Shown piece by piece: positions 1 to 9,087 of a stretch of DNA of 64,000 bases. The first letter of the stretch is position 1. Each line of letters begins with the position of its first letter. Source of the DNA: Cupriavidus necator A5-1 (lineage in GTDB: Bacteria > Pseudomonadota > Gammaproteobacteria > Burkholderiales > Burkholderiaceae); assembly GCF_000744095.1 (NCBI RefSeq), contig NZ_JQLI01000008.1, positions 2,604,001 to 2,668,000 on the forward strand, written 5' to 3'. Both the position numbers and the translations under genes were made by a program. Under the pieces are notes generated by a model that saw only the letters and a program-made list of their open reading frames with translations, was not told the origin of the DNA and made no database searches.

Positions 1-431
1 CCTGGTGGCACCTTGAGGAAGCCGCGGAGGCGATAGCGGCCGTGCCGGGGCTGGCCGTGGTGGTCGAGCACACCGGCCTGCCATGGGACCGCTCGGAAGC
101 CGGCCTGGGCGGCTGGCGCCGCGGACTCACGGCGCTGTCCAGCCTGCCCGGCGTGCACCTGAAGCTGTCCGAGTTCGGCCTGCCCGGCGCGGCGTGGGAC
201 CGCGCCGGCAATGTCGGCGTGATCCGCCAGGCGCTGGAGATCTTCGGCTGGCAGCGCTGCATGTTCGCCAGCAACCTGCCGGTTTCCGGCCTGCGCGCAT
301 CGCTGCATGAAATCGTCAACACCGTGGCCGCGGGGCTGGAAGGCCTGCCCGACGCCGCCGCCCAAGCGGTGTGGCACGACAACGCCATGCGCTTTTACCG
401 GATCGAGGCGCCTGCAGCGAGCCTGCGCTGA
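1..431 (+). CDS. Amidohydrolase family protein, C-terminal part
   Basis: The reading frame is open to the left edge of the window, so the true start lies outside it. The visible 143 or so residues fit the C-terminal part of an amidohydrolase-2 (PF04909) TIM-barrel hydrolase. They contain a VVEHTGLP strand, a VHLKLSEFG strand that usually carries barrel residues, an FASNLPV segment where the family has its late metal-site aspartate (here Asn), and a final WHDNAMRFYRI helix typical of family C-termini. It ends 27 bp before a TRAP small permease and probably shares its operon, which suggests the imported substrate is hydrolysed by this enzyme. The substrate cannot be told from sequence. Confidence 0.8.
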   Translation, partial: WWHLEEAAEAIAAVPGLAVVVEHTGLPWDRSEAGLGGWRRGLTALSSLPGVHLKLSEFGLPGAAWDRAGNVGVIRQALEIFGWQRCMFASNLPVSGLRASLHEIVNTVAAGLEGLPDAAAQAVWHDNAMRFYRIEAPAASLR

Positions 432-458
432 CGCCCGTCCAACCAGGAGTTCCAAATC

Positions 459-959
459 ATGAACCGCATTACGCTCCGCCTGGCCCAGGGCGCCATGGTC
501 GCCATGATGGCCACCATGATCGTGCTGGTCTTCGGCAACGTGGTCCTGCGCTACGTCTTCAATTCCGGCATTGCCTTCTCCGAGGAAGCCTCGCGCTTCG
601 TCTTCATGTGGCTGACGCTGACCGGCGCGCTGCTGGTCATGCACGACAAGGCCCACCTGGGCATGTCCACCGTGGTTTCGCGCCTGGGCGAAAGCGGCCA
701 GCGCGCCTGCCGCCTGCTGGCTGATGCCGGCGCGCTGGGCTGCTGCCTGCTGCTGGCGCACGGCGCCTGGCAACTGGTGACGATCGGCATGGACGACCGT
801 GCCCCCGTCACCGGCGTGCCGCTGGGCGTGGTCTATGCCTGCCTGCTGGTATGCAGCGTCGGCATGGCGGCGATGCTGCTGCACGGGCTGTGGCGGCTGG
901 TCAGCGGCCGCATGCCGCAGCACGAACTGGTGCCGCAATCCGGCACCACCGGCGAATGA
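459..959 (+). CDS. TRAP transporter small permease (DctQ-type)
   Basis: This 166-residue inner-membrane protein has four hydrophobic segments at about residues 12-34, 45-66, 85-110 and 122-145, the usual size and layout of DctQ subunits of tripartite ATP-independent periplasmic transporters. A RFVFMWLT segment after the first loop is family-like. An AGGAG-type ribosome site lies just upstream. The large permease gene follows after 16 bp, so the two are co-translated partners. The periplasmic binding protein DctP is not in the window and is expected upstream. Confidence 0.9.
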   Translation: MNRITLRLAQGAMVAMMATMIVLVFGNVVLRYVFNSGIAFSEEASRFVFMWLTLTGALLVMHDKAHLGMSTVVSRLGESGQRACRLLADAGALGCCLLLAHGAWQLVTIGMDDRAPVTGVPLGVVYACLLVCSVGMAAMLLHGLWRLVSGRMPQHELVPQSGTTGE

Positions 960-975
960 GCGCGAGGAGTCCATC

Positions 976-2253
976 ATGACCATCTTTGTCTTTGTCGGCT
1001 CGCTGCTGGGCGCGATGGCGCTCGGCATGCCCATCGCCTTTGCGCTGCTCGCTTCAGGTGTCGCGCTGATGCTGCACCTGGGCAATTTCGATACGCAGAT
1101 CCTCGCGCAGAACATGCTGGAGGGCGTTAACAACTATCCGCTGATGGCGGTGCCTTTCTTCATGCTCGCCGGCGAGCTGATGAATGCCGGCGGGCTGTCG
1201 AAACGCATCGTGCGCGTGGCGGATGCGGCGGTCGGGCACGTGCGCGGCGGGCTGGGCTACGTGGCGATCATCGCGGCCACGGTGGTGGCCAGCATCTCCG
1301 GCTCGGCCGTGGCCGATACCGCCGCCGTCGCCGCGCTGCTGATCCCGATGATGCGCAACGCCGGCTACAACGTGCCGCGTGCCGCGGGGCTGATCGCAGC
1401 GGGCGGCATCATTGCGCCGGTGATCCCGCCGTCGATCGCCATCGTCGTGTTCGGCGTGGTCGCGCAGGTATCGATCACCAAGCTGTTCCTGGCCGGCATT
1501 GCGCCAGGCGCCATGATGGCGCTGACGCTCGCCGTCACCTGGCACTTCTGCGCGCGCAAGGAAAAGCTGGCGCCGGTGGAGCCGTTCAACGTGCGCCGCC
1601 TGGCCAGGGCCGCGCTCGACGGCGTGTGGGCGCTGGTGCTGCCGGTGGTGATCATCGGCGGCATGAAGATCGGCGCCTTCACGCCGACCGAGGCGGCGGT
1701 GGTGGCGGTGGTCTACGCCATCGTGGTCGGCCGCTTCGTCTACGGCGAGCTGAAGCTGCGCGCCTTGCCCGAGCTGATCGTCACCGCGGCCAAGACCTCC
1801 AGCACGGTGCTGTTCCTGGTGGCGTGCGCGCTGGTCTCGGCGTGGCTGATCACCATCGCCAATATCCCGGCACAGGTGACCGACCTGCTCGAGCCCTTCA
1901 TCGACAACAAGATCCTGCTGATGTTCGTGATCATGGTCCTGGTGATCGTGGTCGGCACCGCGCTCGACCTGATGCCGACCGTGCTGATCATGACGCCGAT
2001 CCTGATGCCGGTGATCACCAAGGCGGGCATCGATCCGGTGTACTTCGGCGTGATGTTCGTGCTCAACAACGCCATCGGCCTGCTGACGCCGCCGGTCGGC
2101 ACGGTGCTCAACGTGGTGGCCGGCACCTCGCGTTGCAGCCTGGACAGCGTGATCGCCGGCGTCTGGCCCTTCCTGCTGAGCCTGACCGCGCTGATGTCCC
2201 TGTTCGTGCTGTTCCCGCAGTTGATCCTGGTGCCGGCCGCGTGGCTGCACTGA
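976..2253 (+). CDS. TRAP transporter large permease (DctM-type)
   Basis: The protein has 425 residues, the normal length for a DctM subunit, with about twelve hydrophobic segments. It is the membrane channel that uses a sodium or proton gradient to take up a small acid captured by the periplasmic binding protein. Family motifs include the internal GGIIAPVIPPSIAIVVFG stretch near residue 140 and LLTPPVGTVLNV near residue 370. The ATG at 976 follows a GAGG ribosome site; longer upstream reading overlaps the small permease and was not used. The amidohydrolase and small permease are immediate upstream neighbours. Confidence 0.93.
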   Translation: MTIFVFVGSLLGAMALGMPIAFALLASGVALMLHLGNFDTQILAQNMLEGVNNYPLMAVPFFMLAGELMNAGGLSKRIVRVADAAVGHVRGGLGYVAIIAATVVASISGSAVADTAAVAALLIPMMRNAGYNVPRAAGLIAAGGIIAPVIPPSIAIVVFGVVAQVSITKLFLAGIAPGAMMALTLAVTWHFCARKEKLAPVEPFNVRRLARAALDGVWALVLPVVIIGGMKIGAFTPTEAAVVAVVYAIVVGRFVYGELKLRALPELIVTAAKTSSTVLFLVACALVSAWLITIANIPAQVTDLLEPFIDNKILLMFVIMVLVIVVGTALDLMPTVLIMTPILMPVITKAGIDPVYFGVMFVLNNAIGLLTPPVGTVLNVVAGTSRCSLDSVIAGVWPFLLSLTALMSLFVLFPQLILVPAAWLH

Positions 2254-2355
2254 GGCACCGCCGATTCCATTCCCGCCTCTACGCACAACACACCTCGTAA
2301 ATCCGATTGCCGTAGCCACAAACCCAACCACACACAACCGATCCGGAGACAACAG

Positions 2356-2961
2356 ATGATCCTTCGCACAACCCTGCGGGCCCGCCACGCGCTCACCATG
2401 CTGGCAGCCGGCACTGCGCTCGCCGCTGCCCTGATGCCCGCACCCGCCGCAGCGCAGCAGGCCCCGTCCGCCGAATGCAAGGCGGCACTGGACGCCCGCG
2501 CCCAGAACGCCAACTATCCGCGCGACAGCGTGCCGCGCTACATCAAGACCCCCACCGGCTACCTGCTGGTGCTGCGCATGGGCGACAACGTCTTCGAGCA
2601 GATCGAGGCCTTCGCCATCTGCGAGAAGGTGCCCAGCGCCAGCCTGTCAGCGATCGGCTTCGCCAATGTCACGTTCGGTTTCTGGGATGCGGAGAAGAAG
2701 CAGTTCAACCCGCGCACCTTCCGCAATGTCGAGATGGCCAGCATTGTCGGCAGCCTGGCGTGGAAGGAAGGCAAACCCTCGATCCATGCACACGGCGTGG
2801 CCGGAGACAGTCGCTTCGATACCTACGGCGGCCACATTCTGTCGATGGAAGTCGGCACGGGATCGCTGGAAGTGACGGTTACGACGTATCCGCAACAATT
2901 GGAACGCGGCATCGACCCGAAGATCGGCGCCAACGTGCTGGGATTGCGCGATAGCCACTAA
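2356..2961 (+). CDS. Secreted PPC/DUF296 domain protein
   Basis: The 201-residue product begins with a clear signal peptide (charged start, hydrophobic core, cleavage near AAAQQ at residues 33-36). From about residue 65 it fits the DUF296/PPC fold: a LRMGDNVFEQIEAFA strand-helix, a SAIGFANVTFGFWD strand, an IHAHGVAGD strand and a GGHILSMEVGTGSLEVTV strand. In this fold the paired histidines can form a trimeric metal site; cytoplasmic relatives are often annotated as DNA-binding, but an exported copy argues against that here. It follows the TRAP permease after 102 bp and could be part of the same operon. Function is unknown. Confidence 0.8.
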   Translation: MILRTTLRARHALTMLAAGTALAAALMPAPAAAQQAPSAECKAALDARAQNANYPRDSVPRYIKTPTGYLLVLRMGDNVFEQIEAFAICEKVPSASLSAIGFANVTFGFWDAEKKQFNPRTFRNVEMASIVGSLAWKEGKPSIHAHGVAGDSRFDTYGGHILSMEVGTGSLEVTVTTYPQQLERGIDPKIGANVLGLRDSH

Positions 2962-3008
2962 GAGGGCACGGCATTGGGGCCGGGCCGATGGCGGTCGGCC
3001 CCACCCCG

Positions 3009-3014
3009 TATAAT
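3009..3014 (+). promoter_or_regulatory. Possible -10 element for the DUF1289 gene
   Basis: TATAAT is an exact match to the sigma-70 -10 consensus in otherwise GC-rich sequence. It overlaps an alternative ATG at 3013, which supports the downstream ATG at 3049 as the real start. No good -35 is obvious. Confidence 0.35.
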
Positions 3015-3048
3015 GACCCCCCGTTTCACCCCGACCTTATCCGCCACC

Positions 3049-3300
3049 ATGCCGCAGTTCACCGAATCCGCCCCGTTCCGCCCTGAACCGGACACCGGCT
3101 CCACGGATTCCACGCTGTCCGAGCGCCCGGACAGCCCCTGCATCGGCATCTGCTCGACGCTGTTCGACGAAATCTGCCAGGGATGCGGCCGCACCGCGAG
3201 CGAGGTCAGCAACTGGGTGTTCTTCAGCAATGAAGAGAAGCAGGTGGTGTGGGAGCGGATCACCCGCGAAGGCACTGCAAAGCGGTTCCGGCAGGGCTGA
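3049..3300 (+). CDS. DUF1289 domain protein
   Basis: This small protein of 83 residues has the DUF1289 (PF06945) signature: SPCIGICS, then CQGCGRTASEV, with four conserved cysteines likely to bind a metal, followed by a W-x-x-I segment. The family is common in proteobacteria and its function is unknown. The ATG at 3049 was preferred because a perfect TATAAT overlaps the upstream ATG at 3013; the frame could extend to 2974 without that argument. Confidence 0.85.
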   Translation: MPQFTESAPFRPEPDTGSTDSTLSERPDSPCIGICSTLFDEICQGCGRTASEVSNWVFFSNEEKQVVWERITREGTAKRFRQG

Positions 3301-3315
3301 TGCGCCCCGCGGCGC

Positions 3316-4035
3316 TCAGCCGCCCGCGAGGCGCTTTTCCATGTTTTCGACTTCGCGCCGTTCCAGGCGCTGCCGGGCCAGCTTGCGCCAGCTCTCGGCG
3401 AGCACGGTGAGAGCCGCCATCTGACCAAGCGCGGCGTAGTCCAGCCGGTCGACATACAGCACCTGCAGCAGCCGCAGCAGCGACCATTGCGGATGCGGGC
3501 GCGCCACCAGTGCGAGCGTATCGCCCGCCGCGACTTCACCCTCTTCCAGCACACGGTAATACCAGCCGGTGCGCAGGCTCTGCTGCACTGCGCGCGACAT
3601 GTCCGGGTAGCCGAAGCGAGGGTTGAGCTTGAAGCAAGGCTGGCGTGCCTGCGAGACTTCGACCAGTGCGGTGCCCAGGCGGAAGCGGTCGCCGATGCAG
3701 ACCTCGGCCTCGGTCAGCCCTTGCGTGCTGAGGTTCTCGCCGAAAGCACCCGCCGCTTCGAGGACGCCGATCCCCGTCGCGCCCTGTGCGCCCAGTTGCT
3801 CGCGCCACGCCGGATAGTGGTCGAAGGCATAGTGGTGGACCGCCTTCTCGGGCCCGCCGTGATGGCGCAAATCGCCCTGCTCGTCGCCTGCCAGTCCCAG
3901 CTTGCCCACGCGCACGCGGGCGCCGGTGGCGTGCTTGTCGATGCCGCTGGGCACAGCCTTGGGGCCAAACGGGCGTACCTGCCCGACCAGCACCGCATCG
4001 ATGACGGCTCGCACAGGTGTGGCGGGCTCGCTCAT
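3316..4035 (-). CDS. MOSC domain protein (YiiM-like)
   Basis: The product of 239 residues matches YiiM-type MOSC proteins, which are related to molybdenum cofactor sulfurases and include molybdenum-dependent reductases of hydroxylaminopurines. Key features are GDEQGDLRHHGGPEKAVHHY near residues 50-70, GAFGENLST near 95, GDRFRLGTALVEVSQARQPCFKL with the conserved cysteine near 130, and a C-terminal 3-alpha extension ending in a Lys/Arg-rich tail. Its ATG overlaps the stop of the upstream amidotransferase gene by the ATGA arrangement, so the pair is translationally coupled. Confidence 0.9.
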   Translation of the reverse strand: MSEPATPVRAVIDAVLVGQVRPFGPKAVPSGIDKHATGARVRVGKLGLAGDEQGDLRHHGGPEKAVHHYAFDHYPAWREQLGAQGATGIGVLEAAGAFGENLSTQGLTEAEVCIGDRFRLGTALVEVSQARQPCFKLNPRFGYPDMSRAVQQSLRTGWYYRVLEEGEVAAGDTLALVARPHPQWSLLRLLQVLYVDRLDYAALGQMAALTVLAESWRKLARQRLERREVENMEKRLAGG

Positions 4036-4739
4036 AGGCCCGCATCCTCCAGCCAGCGCGCGAACATGCGCTCGCCCGCCGCCGCCACGGTGGCGCCGGC
4101 TTCCGCCGTCCGTGCGCGGATGGTGCGCGGATCGATCCCGGCCTTGCCCAGCTCGACGGTATGCCCGATCAGCCAGGCCTCGATATCGCGCGGCATCACC
4201 TCCGGATGGAACTGCAGCGCCAGCACCTGGTTGCCGATGGCATAGGCCTGGTTCTGTACCGCGGCGGTGGAGGCGAGCAGCTGCGCGCCGGGCGGCAGGT
4301 CGAAGGTGTCGCCGTGCCAGTGCAGCACCTCCCAGTTGGCCGCGGCCAGTTCGGCCAGCGCCGAATCCTGCCCTGCCGGCGTAGGCGTGATCGGCGCCCA
4401 GCCAATCTCGCGAGTACCCGGGTAGACGCGCGCGCCGGCGGCACGTGCGATCAGCTGCGCGCCGAGGCAAACCCCGATCATCTTGCCGCCGCTGGCCAGG
4501 CGCTGCCGGATCAGCGCGATCTCGGCCTCCAGCCACGGATAGGCATCGGTTTCGTAGACGCCGATCGGGCCGCCGAGGACCAGCAGCAGGTCTGCAGGAT
4601 TTTCTGAAATGGGAGCCAGGTCGTCGACGCCGGCCTGGAACACCTGCAGCGCATGCCCGCGTGCGCACAGGGCGTTGCCGATCACGCCCGCATGCTCGAA
4701 TGCGACGTGCTGGATCACATGGGTGGTACGCGTGGCCAT
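4032..4739 (-). CDS. Class I glutamine amidotransferase (GMP synthase-like)
   Basis: The 235-residue product is a stand-alone class I glutamine amidotransferase. The nucleophile cysteine sits in GVCLGAQLIARA near residue 90 and the catalytic His-Glu pair in LQFHPEV near residue 175. Such stand-alone proteins act on unknown acceptors; some hydrolyse gamma-glutamyl compounds. The start at 4739 has a GGAG site at good spacing, better than the in-frame ATG at 4772. It is the first gene of a two-gene operon with the MOSC protein. Confidence 0.88.
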   Translation of the reverse strand: MATRTTHVIQHVAFEHAGVIGNALCARGHALQVFQAGVDDLAPISENPADLLLVLGGPIGVYETDAYPWLEAEIALIRQRLASGGKMIGVCLGAQLIARAAGARVYPGTREIGWAPITPTPAGQDSALAELAAANWEVLHWHGDTFDLPPGAQLLASTAAVQNQAYAIGNQVLALQFHPEVMPRDIEAWLIGHTVELGKAGIDPRTIRARTAEAGATVAAAGERMFARWLEDAGL

Positions 4740-4860
4740 GGCGGGCTCCTGCCGGGTCGAGAGGGTCCCCATGGTAGCGCCAATTGCTGCGCCTCGCGGA
4801 TGACCCCGGCGGGATATCGCCTATATGCGAATCGTCCCGGCGCGCCGTGGCCTGCCTGCG

Positions 4861-7317
4861 CTATTTTGTCGCAGCCGGGGCAAGTGTCAGCGAATGCGCC
4901 GGGCCCGATCCGGCAGAAGCGGGCGGAATGGTCACGTACTCGACCGCCGCCCATTTGTCCGTCCAGTCCCGGTAGCGCGGCAGCAGCGCGTTGCCGGACT
5001 GCCCGGTGGAGTCCATGAAGCGCGACGTGTCCAGATTGGCCAGGTCATAGAGCGCACGCACACTGGCCGCGTGGGTGTTCTCGAACGGCGCCTTGTCGTC
5101 GCGCAGGTTATGCCGGCCGACATTGACCGTATACGTGTCGCCGCCGGTGGGCACGCGCAGGTTGAACAGCGGCGACAGGTACGCCACCTTGCCGAACGGC
5201 TTGTGCTCGGAGCGGGCCGTGTGGGCCTCGCCCCAGCGCCATTTCGCCGGGTCGCCACCGTAGCGGCGCGACAGGTCGGCCAGAGCCTGGGCCCAGGCAT
5301 CGGCGATGGCGTCGTCGCAGCTTTCCGCCGGACGCGTATGCGGGCGATCGCACCAGAACGCGCCGAGTTTGCCGGGATCGCGCAGGATATTGAGCATGGG
5401 CTGCTGCACGTTGCGCTGGTCCCACAGGCGGACAAAGATCGGCTCGCCTACCTTTTCCTCGAACAGCCGCCGCGACAGCTCGCGCAGCCAGGCGGTGACC
5501 ACCAGCGGTTCGGCACGCCCGGCGTCCATGGTGCCGTCCCACTTGCGCAGCGCGTCCAGCAGCGCGCGCTCGCGTGCCGGCCGCGCGGCGTCGCGGCTGA
5601 CCGGTGCGGCCAGCAGCAGCGGCAAGGTGTCGCGCACCGCTAGCGAGACCACGTCTTTCTGGATCAGGGCAAAGCTGTCCAACGAGTGCTTCGGCGTGGC
5701 CGCCAGCAACGACTTGATCCGGTCGAAGCGGTACGGCACCGTCCATTCGCTGGTGATGAAGTACGGATAGTCCGGCGCGACGATGCGCTGGTTGGCTGTC
5801 ACGATCACGCCGTCCTGGGGGTTGTAGCGGTGCGGCAGCGCCTCGAACGGGATAAAGCCGGTCCAGTCGTAGCGCGCGTCCCAGCCGGGCGCGGGGGCCA
5901 GGCCCTTCAGGTCGTTGTCGGCACGGCGCAGCGGCACGCGCCCCGGCGCATAGAAGCCGATATTGCCGTCGACATCGGCATAGACGATGCTCTGCTGTGG
6001 TGAATGGAAGTCGCGCAGCGCCGCGGTGAAGCTGGCCCAGTCGCGCGCCTCGTTCATCTTGATGCCAGCCTGGAAGGTGCGGTCGTCCGGGCGCAGCGCG
6101 GTCCACTGGAATGCCACCACGTATTGCGCTCCCAGCGGGCCGGCGGCGCTGCTGACCACCTCGGCCACGTCCGAGATCACCGGCCCGTGGCGCGTGGCGC
6201 GGACCTTCAGCGTCACGTCTGGCGCGCCCTTGACGCGGATGGTCTCGATGCGGGTCTCGAACGCGGCCCAGCGCTCCGGGGTCTGGTACTCGCTGTCGCT
6301 GCCGGGGCGCAGCCGTTCGATATACAGGTCCTGCACGTCCGGCGCGGTATTGGTCAGCCCCCATGCGATGCGGGCGTTGTGTCCGAGCACCACCACCGGT
6401 ATGCCGGGCAGCGTGGCGCCGGCCACGTCCAGCCCGGGCGCCGTCATCCGTGCGAAGTACCACAGCGCCGGCGCCTGCAGCCCCAGGTGCGGGTCATTGG
6501 CCAGCATCGGCTTGCCCGATTGCGTATGCGCGCCGGACACGACCCAGTTGTTCGAGCCCATGCCCTCGACATAGCCCGGCGGCGCCTTGTCGCCGACGCT
6601 GGCCATGGCGTTCGCCAGCGGCGCCAGCTGCTGGTACAGGTGGCCGTAGTCCATGGTGCGCACCGGCTGATCGCCCGGATACGGCGCCAGCAGTTCGCTG
6701 ATACGGGCCACCGGCAGCACCTGCGCCAGGCGCATGCGCAGCGTTTCCTGGACCCAGTTTCCGCCCAGGTCCCAGGCCATCATGGTCTGCCAGCCCAGCG
6801 TATCGACCGGCTCCCAATGCTCGGGCTGCGCGCGCAGCAGCAGGAACTCGGGCGGCAGCGGGCCCTTGCGGTGATCGATCCAGGCGTTCACGCCGTCGGC
6901 ATAGGCCTGCAGCGCGGCGCGCGTCTCGGGCGGGGTCTGGGCGAGGATGGCCTCGGCGTTGCGCCGCACGCCCAGCGTGCGCAGGAACCTGTCGTTATCG
7001 AGCGCGGACGGGCCCAGGATCTCGGCCAGCCGGCCGGCCACCACGCGCTTGTTCATCTGCATCTGCCACAGCCGGTCCTGCGCGTGCACATAGCCCAGCG
7101 CAAACCAGGCGTCTGCCTTGCTGGCGGCGCGGATATGCGGCACGCCGTGGCTGTCGCGCACGATCGTCACCTTGTCGCGCAAACCCGGCAGTGCCACGGT
7201 TCCCGATGCAGGCGGCTGCGCCGCATGGCGATACCAGACCAGCGCCCCCCCGGCACCGGCCACCGCCACCACCAGCAGCACTGCCAAGAGCCTGGCCAGC
7301 CGACCGAACCAACGCAT
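4861..7317 (-). CDS. Penicillin acylase family protein (Ntn hydrolase)
   Basis: The 818-residue product has an N-terminal hydrophobic segment (residues 8-28) that anchors or exports it. It then has the alpha domain with DSHGVPHIRA and YVHAQDRLWQM, a linker, and the self-processing site GSNNWVVSG near residue 255, whose serine becomes the N-terminal nucleophile of the beta subunit. The full length matches periplasmic penicillin/AHL acylases (peptidase S45). Substrates in this family include beta-lactam side chains and acyl-homoserine lactones. An acyl-homoserine lactone system lies 30 kb away, but sequence alone does not show that this enzyme acts on it. Confidence 0.92.
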   Translation of the reverse strand: MRWFGRLARLLAVLLVVAVAGAGGALVWYRHAAQPPASGTVALPGLRDKVTIVRDSHGVPHIRAASKADAWFALGYVHAQDRLWQMQMNKRVVAGRLAEILGPSALDNDRFLRTLGVRRNAEAILAQTPPETRAALQAYADGVNAWIDHRKGPLPPEFLLLRAQPEHWEPVDTLGWQTMMAWDLGGNWVQETLRMRLAQVLPVARISELLAPYPGDQPVRTMDYGHLYQQLAPLANAMASVGDKAPPGYVEGMGSNNWVVSGAHTQSGKPMLANDPHLGLQAPALWYFARMTAPGLDVAGATLPGIPVVVLGHNARIAWGLTNTAPDVQDLYIERLRPGSDSEYQTPERWAAFETRIETIRVKGAPDVTLKVRATRHGPVISDVAEVVSSAAGPLGAQYVVAFQWTALRPDDRTFQAGIKMNEARDWASFTAALRDFHSPQQSIVYADVDGNIGFYAPGRVPLRRADNDLKGLAPAPGWDARYDWTGFIPFEALPHRYNPQDGVIVTANQRIVAPDYPYFITSEWTVPYRFDRIKSLLAATPKHSLDSFALIQKDVVSLAVRDTLPLLLAAPVSRDAARPARERALLDALRKWDGTMDAGRAEPLVVTAWLRELSRRLFEEKVGEPIFVRLWDQRNVQQPMLNILRDPGKLGAFWCDRPHTRPAESCDDAIADAWAQALADLSRRYGGDPAKWRWGEAHTARSEHKPFGKVAYLSPLFNLRVPTGGDTYTVNVGRHNLRDDKAPFENTHAASVRALYDLANLDTSRFMDSTGQSGNALLPRYRDWTDKWAAVEYVTIPPASAGSGPAHSLTLAPAATK

Positions 7318-7384
7318 CGTTGCTCCCCTTCTATCCTTGTTGTTGTGTTGTCAGCGTTGCTGCCGCAGCGCGATTATCCGCGCG

Positions 7385-7412
7385 AAAAAATGCCCGGTCC
7401 CGCCGGGCATTT
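7385..7412 (-). terminator. Rho-independent terminator after the aldehyde dehydrogenase
   Basis: A 10 bp perfect stem (7388-7397 with 7403-7412) with a 5 nt loop is followed, in the minus direction, by a run of six T. It lies 29 bp beyond the aldehyde dehydrogenase stop and before the penicillin acylase start, so the two genes are probably separate transcripts. Confidence 0.85.
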
Positions 7413-7440
7413 CCCAAGCTTCATAGGAACCTGCAGGCCG

Positions 7441-8874
7441 TCAGGCCGCCGGCTTCTTCAACTGCAGCGACTTGTACTCGAGGAACTCTTCGAGCCCGTA
7501 CTTGCCCGCCTCGCGCCCGTTGCCGGACTGCTTGTAGCCGCCGAACGGCGCCTGCATATTGAACGGGCCGCCGTTGATGTCGACCTGACCGGTGCGGATG
7601 CGGCGCGCCACGCGGATGGCGCGCGCCTCGTCGCCGGACCAGACGCCGCCGCCCAGGCCATAGATGCTGTCGTTGGCGATGCGCACCGCATCTTCCTCGG
7701 TGTCATAGCAGATGATCGACAGCACCGGCCCGAAGATCTCTTCCTGCGCCACCGTGGCACGCGGCTCCACGTTGCCCAGTACGGTCGGCCTGACGAAGAA
7801 GCCCTTGTCCAGCCCCTCGGGGGTCTCCGGGCCGCCTGCCACCAGTTCGGCGCCCTCTTCCAGGCCGCGGCGGATATAAGCGGTCACGCGGTCCTTCTGC
7901 ACCGCGGAGATCAGCGGGCCCAGCTTGCTGGTTTCCTGCAGCGGGTCGCCCACGGTAAAGCCTGCGACCACCTTCTGCGCGATCGCCTTCACTTCTTCAT
8001 AGCGGGCACGCGGCACCAGCATGCGGGTATGTGCCGAGCAGGTCTGGCCGGAGTTCAGGAAGCAGGCATTGATGGTGCCCTTGACCGCCGACGGCAGGTC
8101 GGCATCGTCCAGGATCACCGAGGCGGACTTGCCGCCCAGTTCCAGCGCCACGCGCTTGACCGTCTGCGCGGCCAGCTCGGACACGCGCTTGCCGGCGCGG
8201 GTGGAGCCGGTAAACGACACCATATCGACCTCCGGGTGGCTAGCCAGCACCTCACCCACCACCGGGCCGTAGCCGGTCACCAGGTTGAACACGCCCGGGG
8301 GCAGCCCGGCGGCTTCGATCACCTCGGCCAGCACGAAGGCATTGAGCGGCGCCACTTCAGAGGGCTTGAGCACCACGGTGCAGCCCGCGGCCAGCGCCGG
8401 GGCCACCTTCAGCGTGATCTGGTTGAGCGGGAAATTCCACGGCGTGATCGCTGCCACCACGCCCACCGGCTCACGCACCACCAGCGAGTTGCCGACTTCC
8501 TCCTCGAAGCGGAAACCCTCCAACAGTTTCGCGGCCTGGCCCCAGTTGTAGACCGGACCGCCCACCTGGATCGCGCGGGCCAGCTTGATCGGCATGCCGA
8601 CTTCGCCGGCAATGAGCTCGGCCAGCTCTTCGCTGCGGTCCTTGAGCCCTTCAGCAATCTTTGCGATATAGCCGGCGCGCACCGCCGCCGGCGTGGCAGA
8701 CCAGCTGTCGAAGGCGGCGCGGGCGGCCTGGATGGCGTCCTCGGCGTCGCGCGGCGAGCCTTCGGGGATGGTGCCCATCACCGCTTCCGTGGCGGAATGG
8801 ATGACGTCGATCTTGCCGCTGCCGTGGGGGGTGACCCACTTACCGTTGATAAAGACTTTGTCTCGTTGTTGCAT
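7441..8874 (-). CDS. NAD(P)-dependent aldehyde dehydrogenase
   Basis: The 477-residue product is a full-length soluble aldehyde dehydrogenase. It has the cofactor motif FTGSTRAGKR near residue 220, the general base in LELGGKSASV near 245, and the catalytic cysteine in NSGQTCSAHTR near 280, with EEIFGPVLS downstream. It oxidises an aldehyde to the acid; the natural substrate is not evident. The ATG at 8874 is chosen because it gives the normal family N-terminus; the longer frame up to 9162 has no family similarity. A good terminator follows. Confidence 0.92.
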   Translation of the reverse strand: MQQRDKVFINGKWVTPHGSGKIDVIHSATEAVMGTIPEGSPRDAEDAIQAARAAFDSWSATPAAVRAGYIAKIAEGLKDRSEELAELIAGEVGMPIKLARAIQVGGPVYNWGQAAKLLEGFRFEEEVGNSLVVREPVGVVAAITPWNFPLNQITLKVAPALAAGCTVVLKPSEVAPLNAFVLAEVIEAAGLPPGVFNLVTGYGPVVGEVLASHPEVDMVSFTGSTRAGKRVSELAAQTVKRVALELGGKSASVILDDADLPSAVKGTINACFLNSGQTCSAHTRMLVPRARYEEVKAIAQKVVAGFTVGDPLQETSKLGPLISAVQKDRVTAYIRRGLEEGAELVAGGPETPEGLDKGFFVRPTVLGNVEPRATVAQEEIFGPVLSIICYDTEEDAVRIANDSIYGLGGGVWSGDEARAIRVARRIRTGQVDINGGPFNMQAPFGGYKQSGNGREAGKYGLEEFLEYKSLQLKKPAA

Positions 8875-9087
8875 GGCCACAGTTCTCGGTTTGTTGAATT
8901 GGCGATTGCAATTTTTTGTTACTTTTATGGTGCACGCACATTGTAGAGCGGAATCGGGGCCATGTTTCTGGCCCGCCGGAATTGGCCCAAACCCGGCTCT
9001 CCATAAGGTGGCACATAAGATGGCGATAATCGGCCGCACCCTCATGGGATGCTCGCACGGACGGCCGGCATAACAAGGGAGCGAGAC

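Noticed and set aside
1054..2388. A 444-codon open frame opposite the TRAP large permease
   Set aside because: Rich in His, Arg, Gln and Asp with no hydrophobic core, as expected for the reverse complement of a GC-rich membrane protein gene.
4861..7317. Penicillin acylase as a dedicated quorum-quenching enzyme of the luxI system
   Set aside because: The family can cleave acyl-homoserine lactones, but it lies 25 kb away in ordinary chromosome with no lux box, so no link is shown.
6004..8946. A 980-codon open frame on the plus strand opposite penicillin acylase and aldehyde dehydrogenase
   Set aside because: It spans two well-identified genes on the other strand and a terminator, and its residues are typical of antisense GC-rich sequence.
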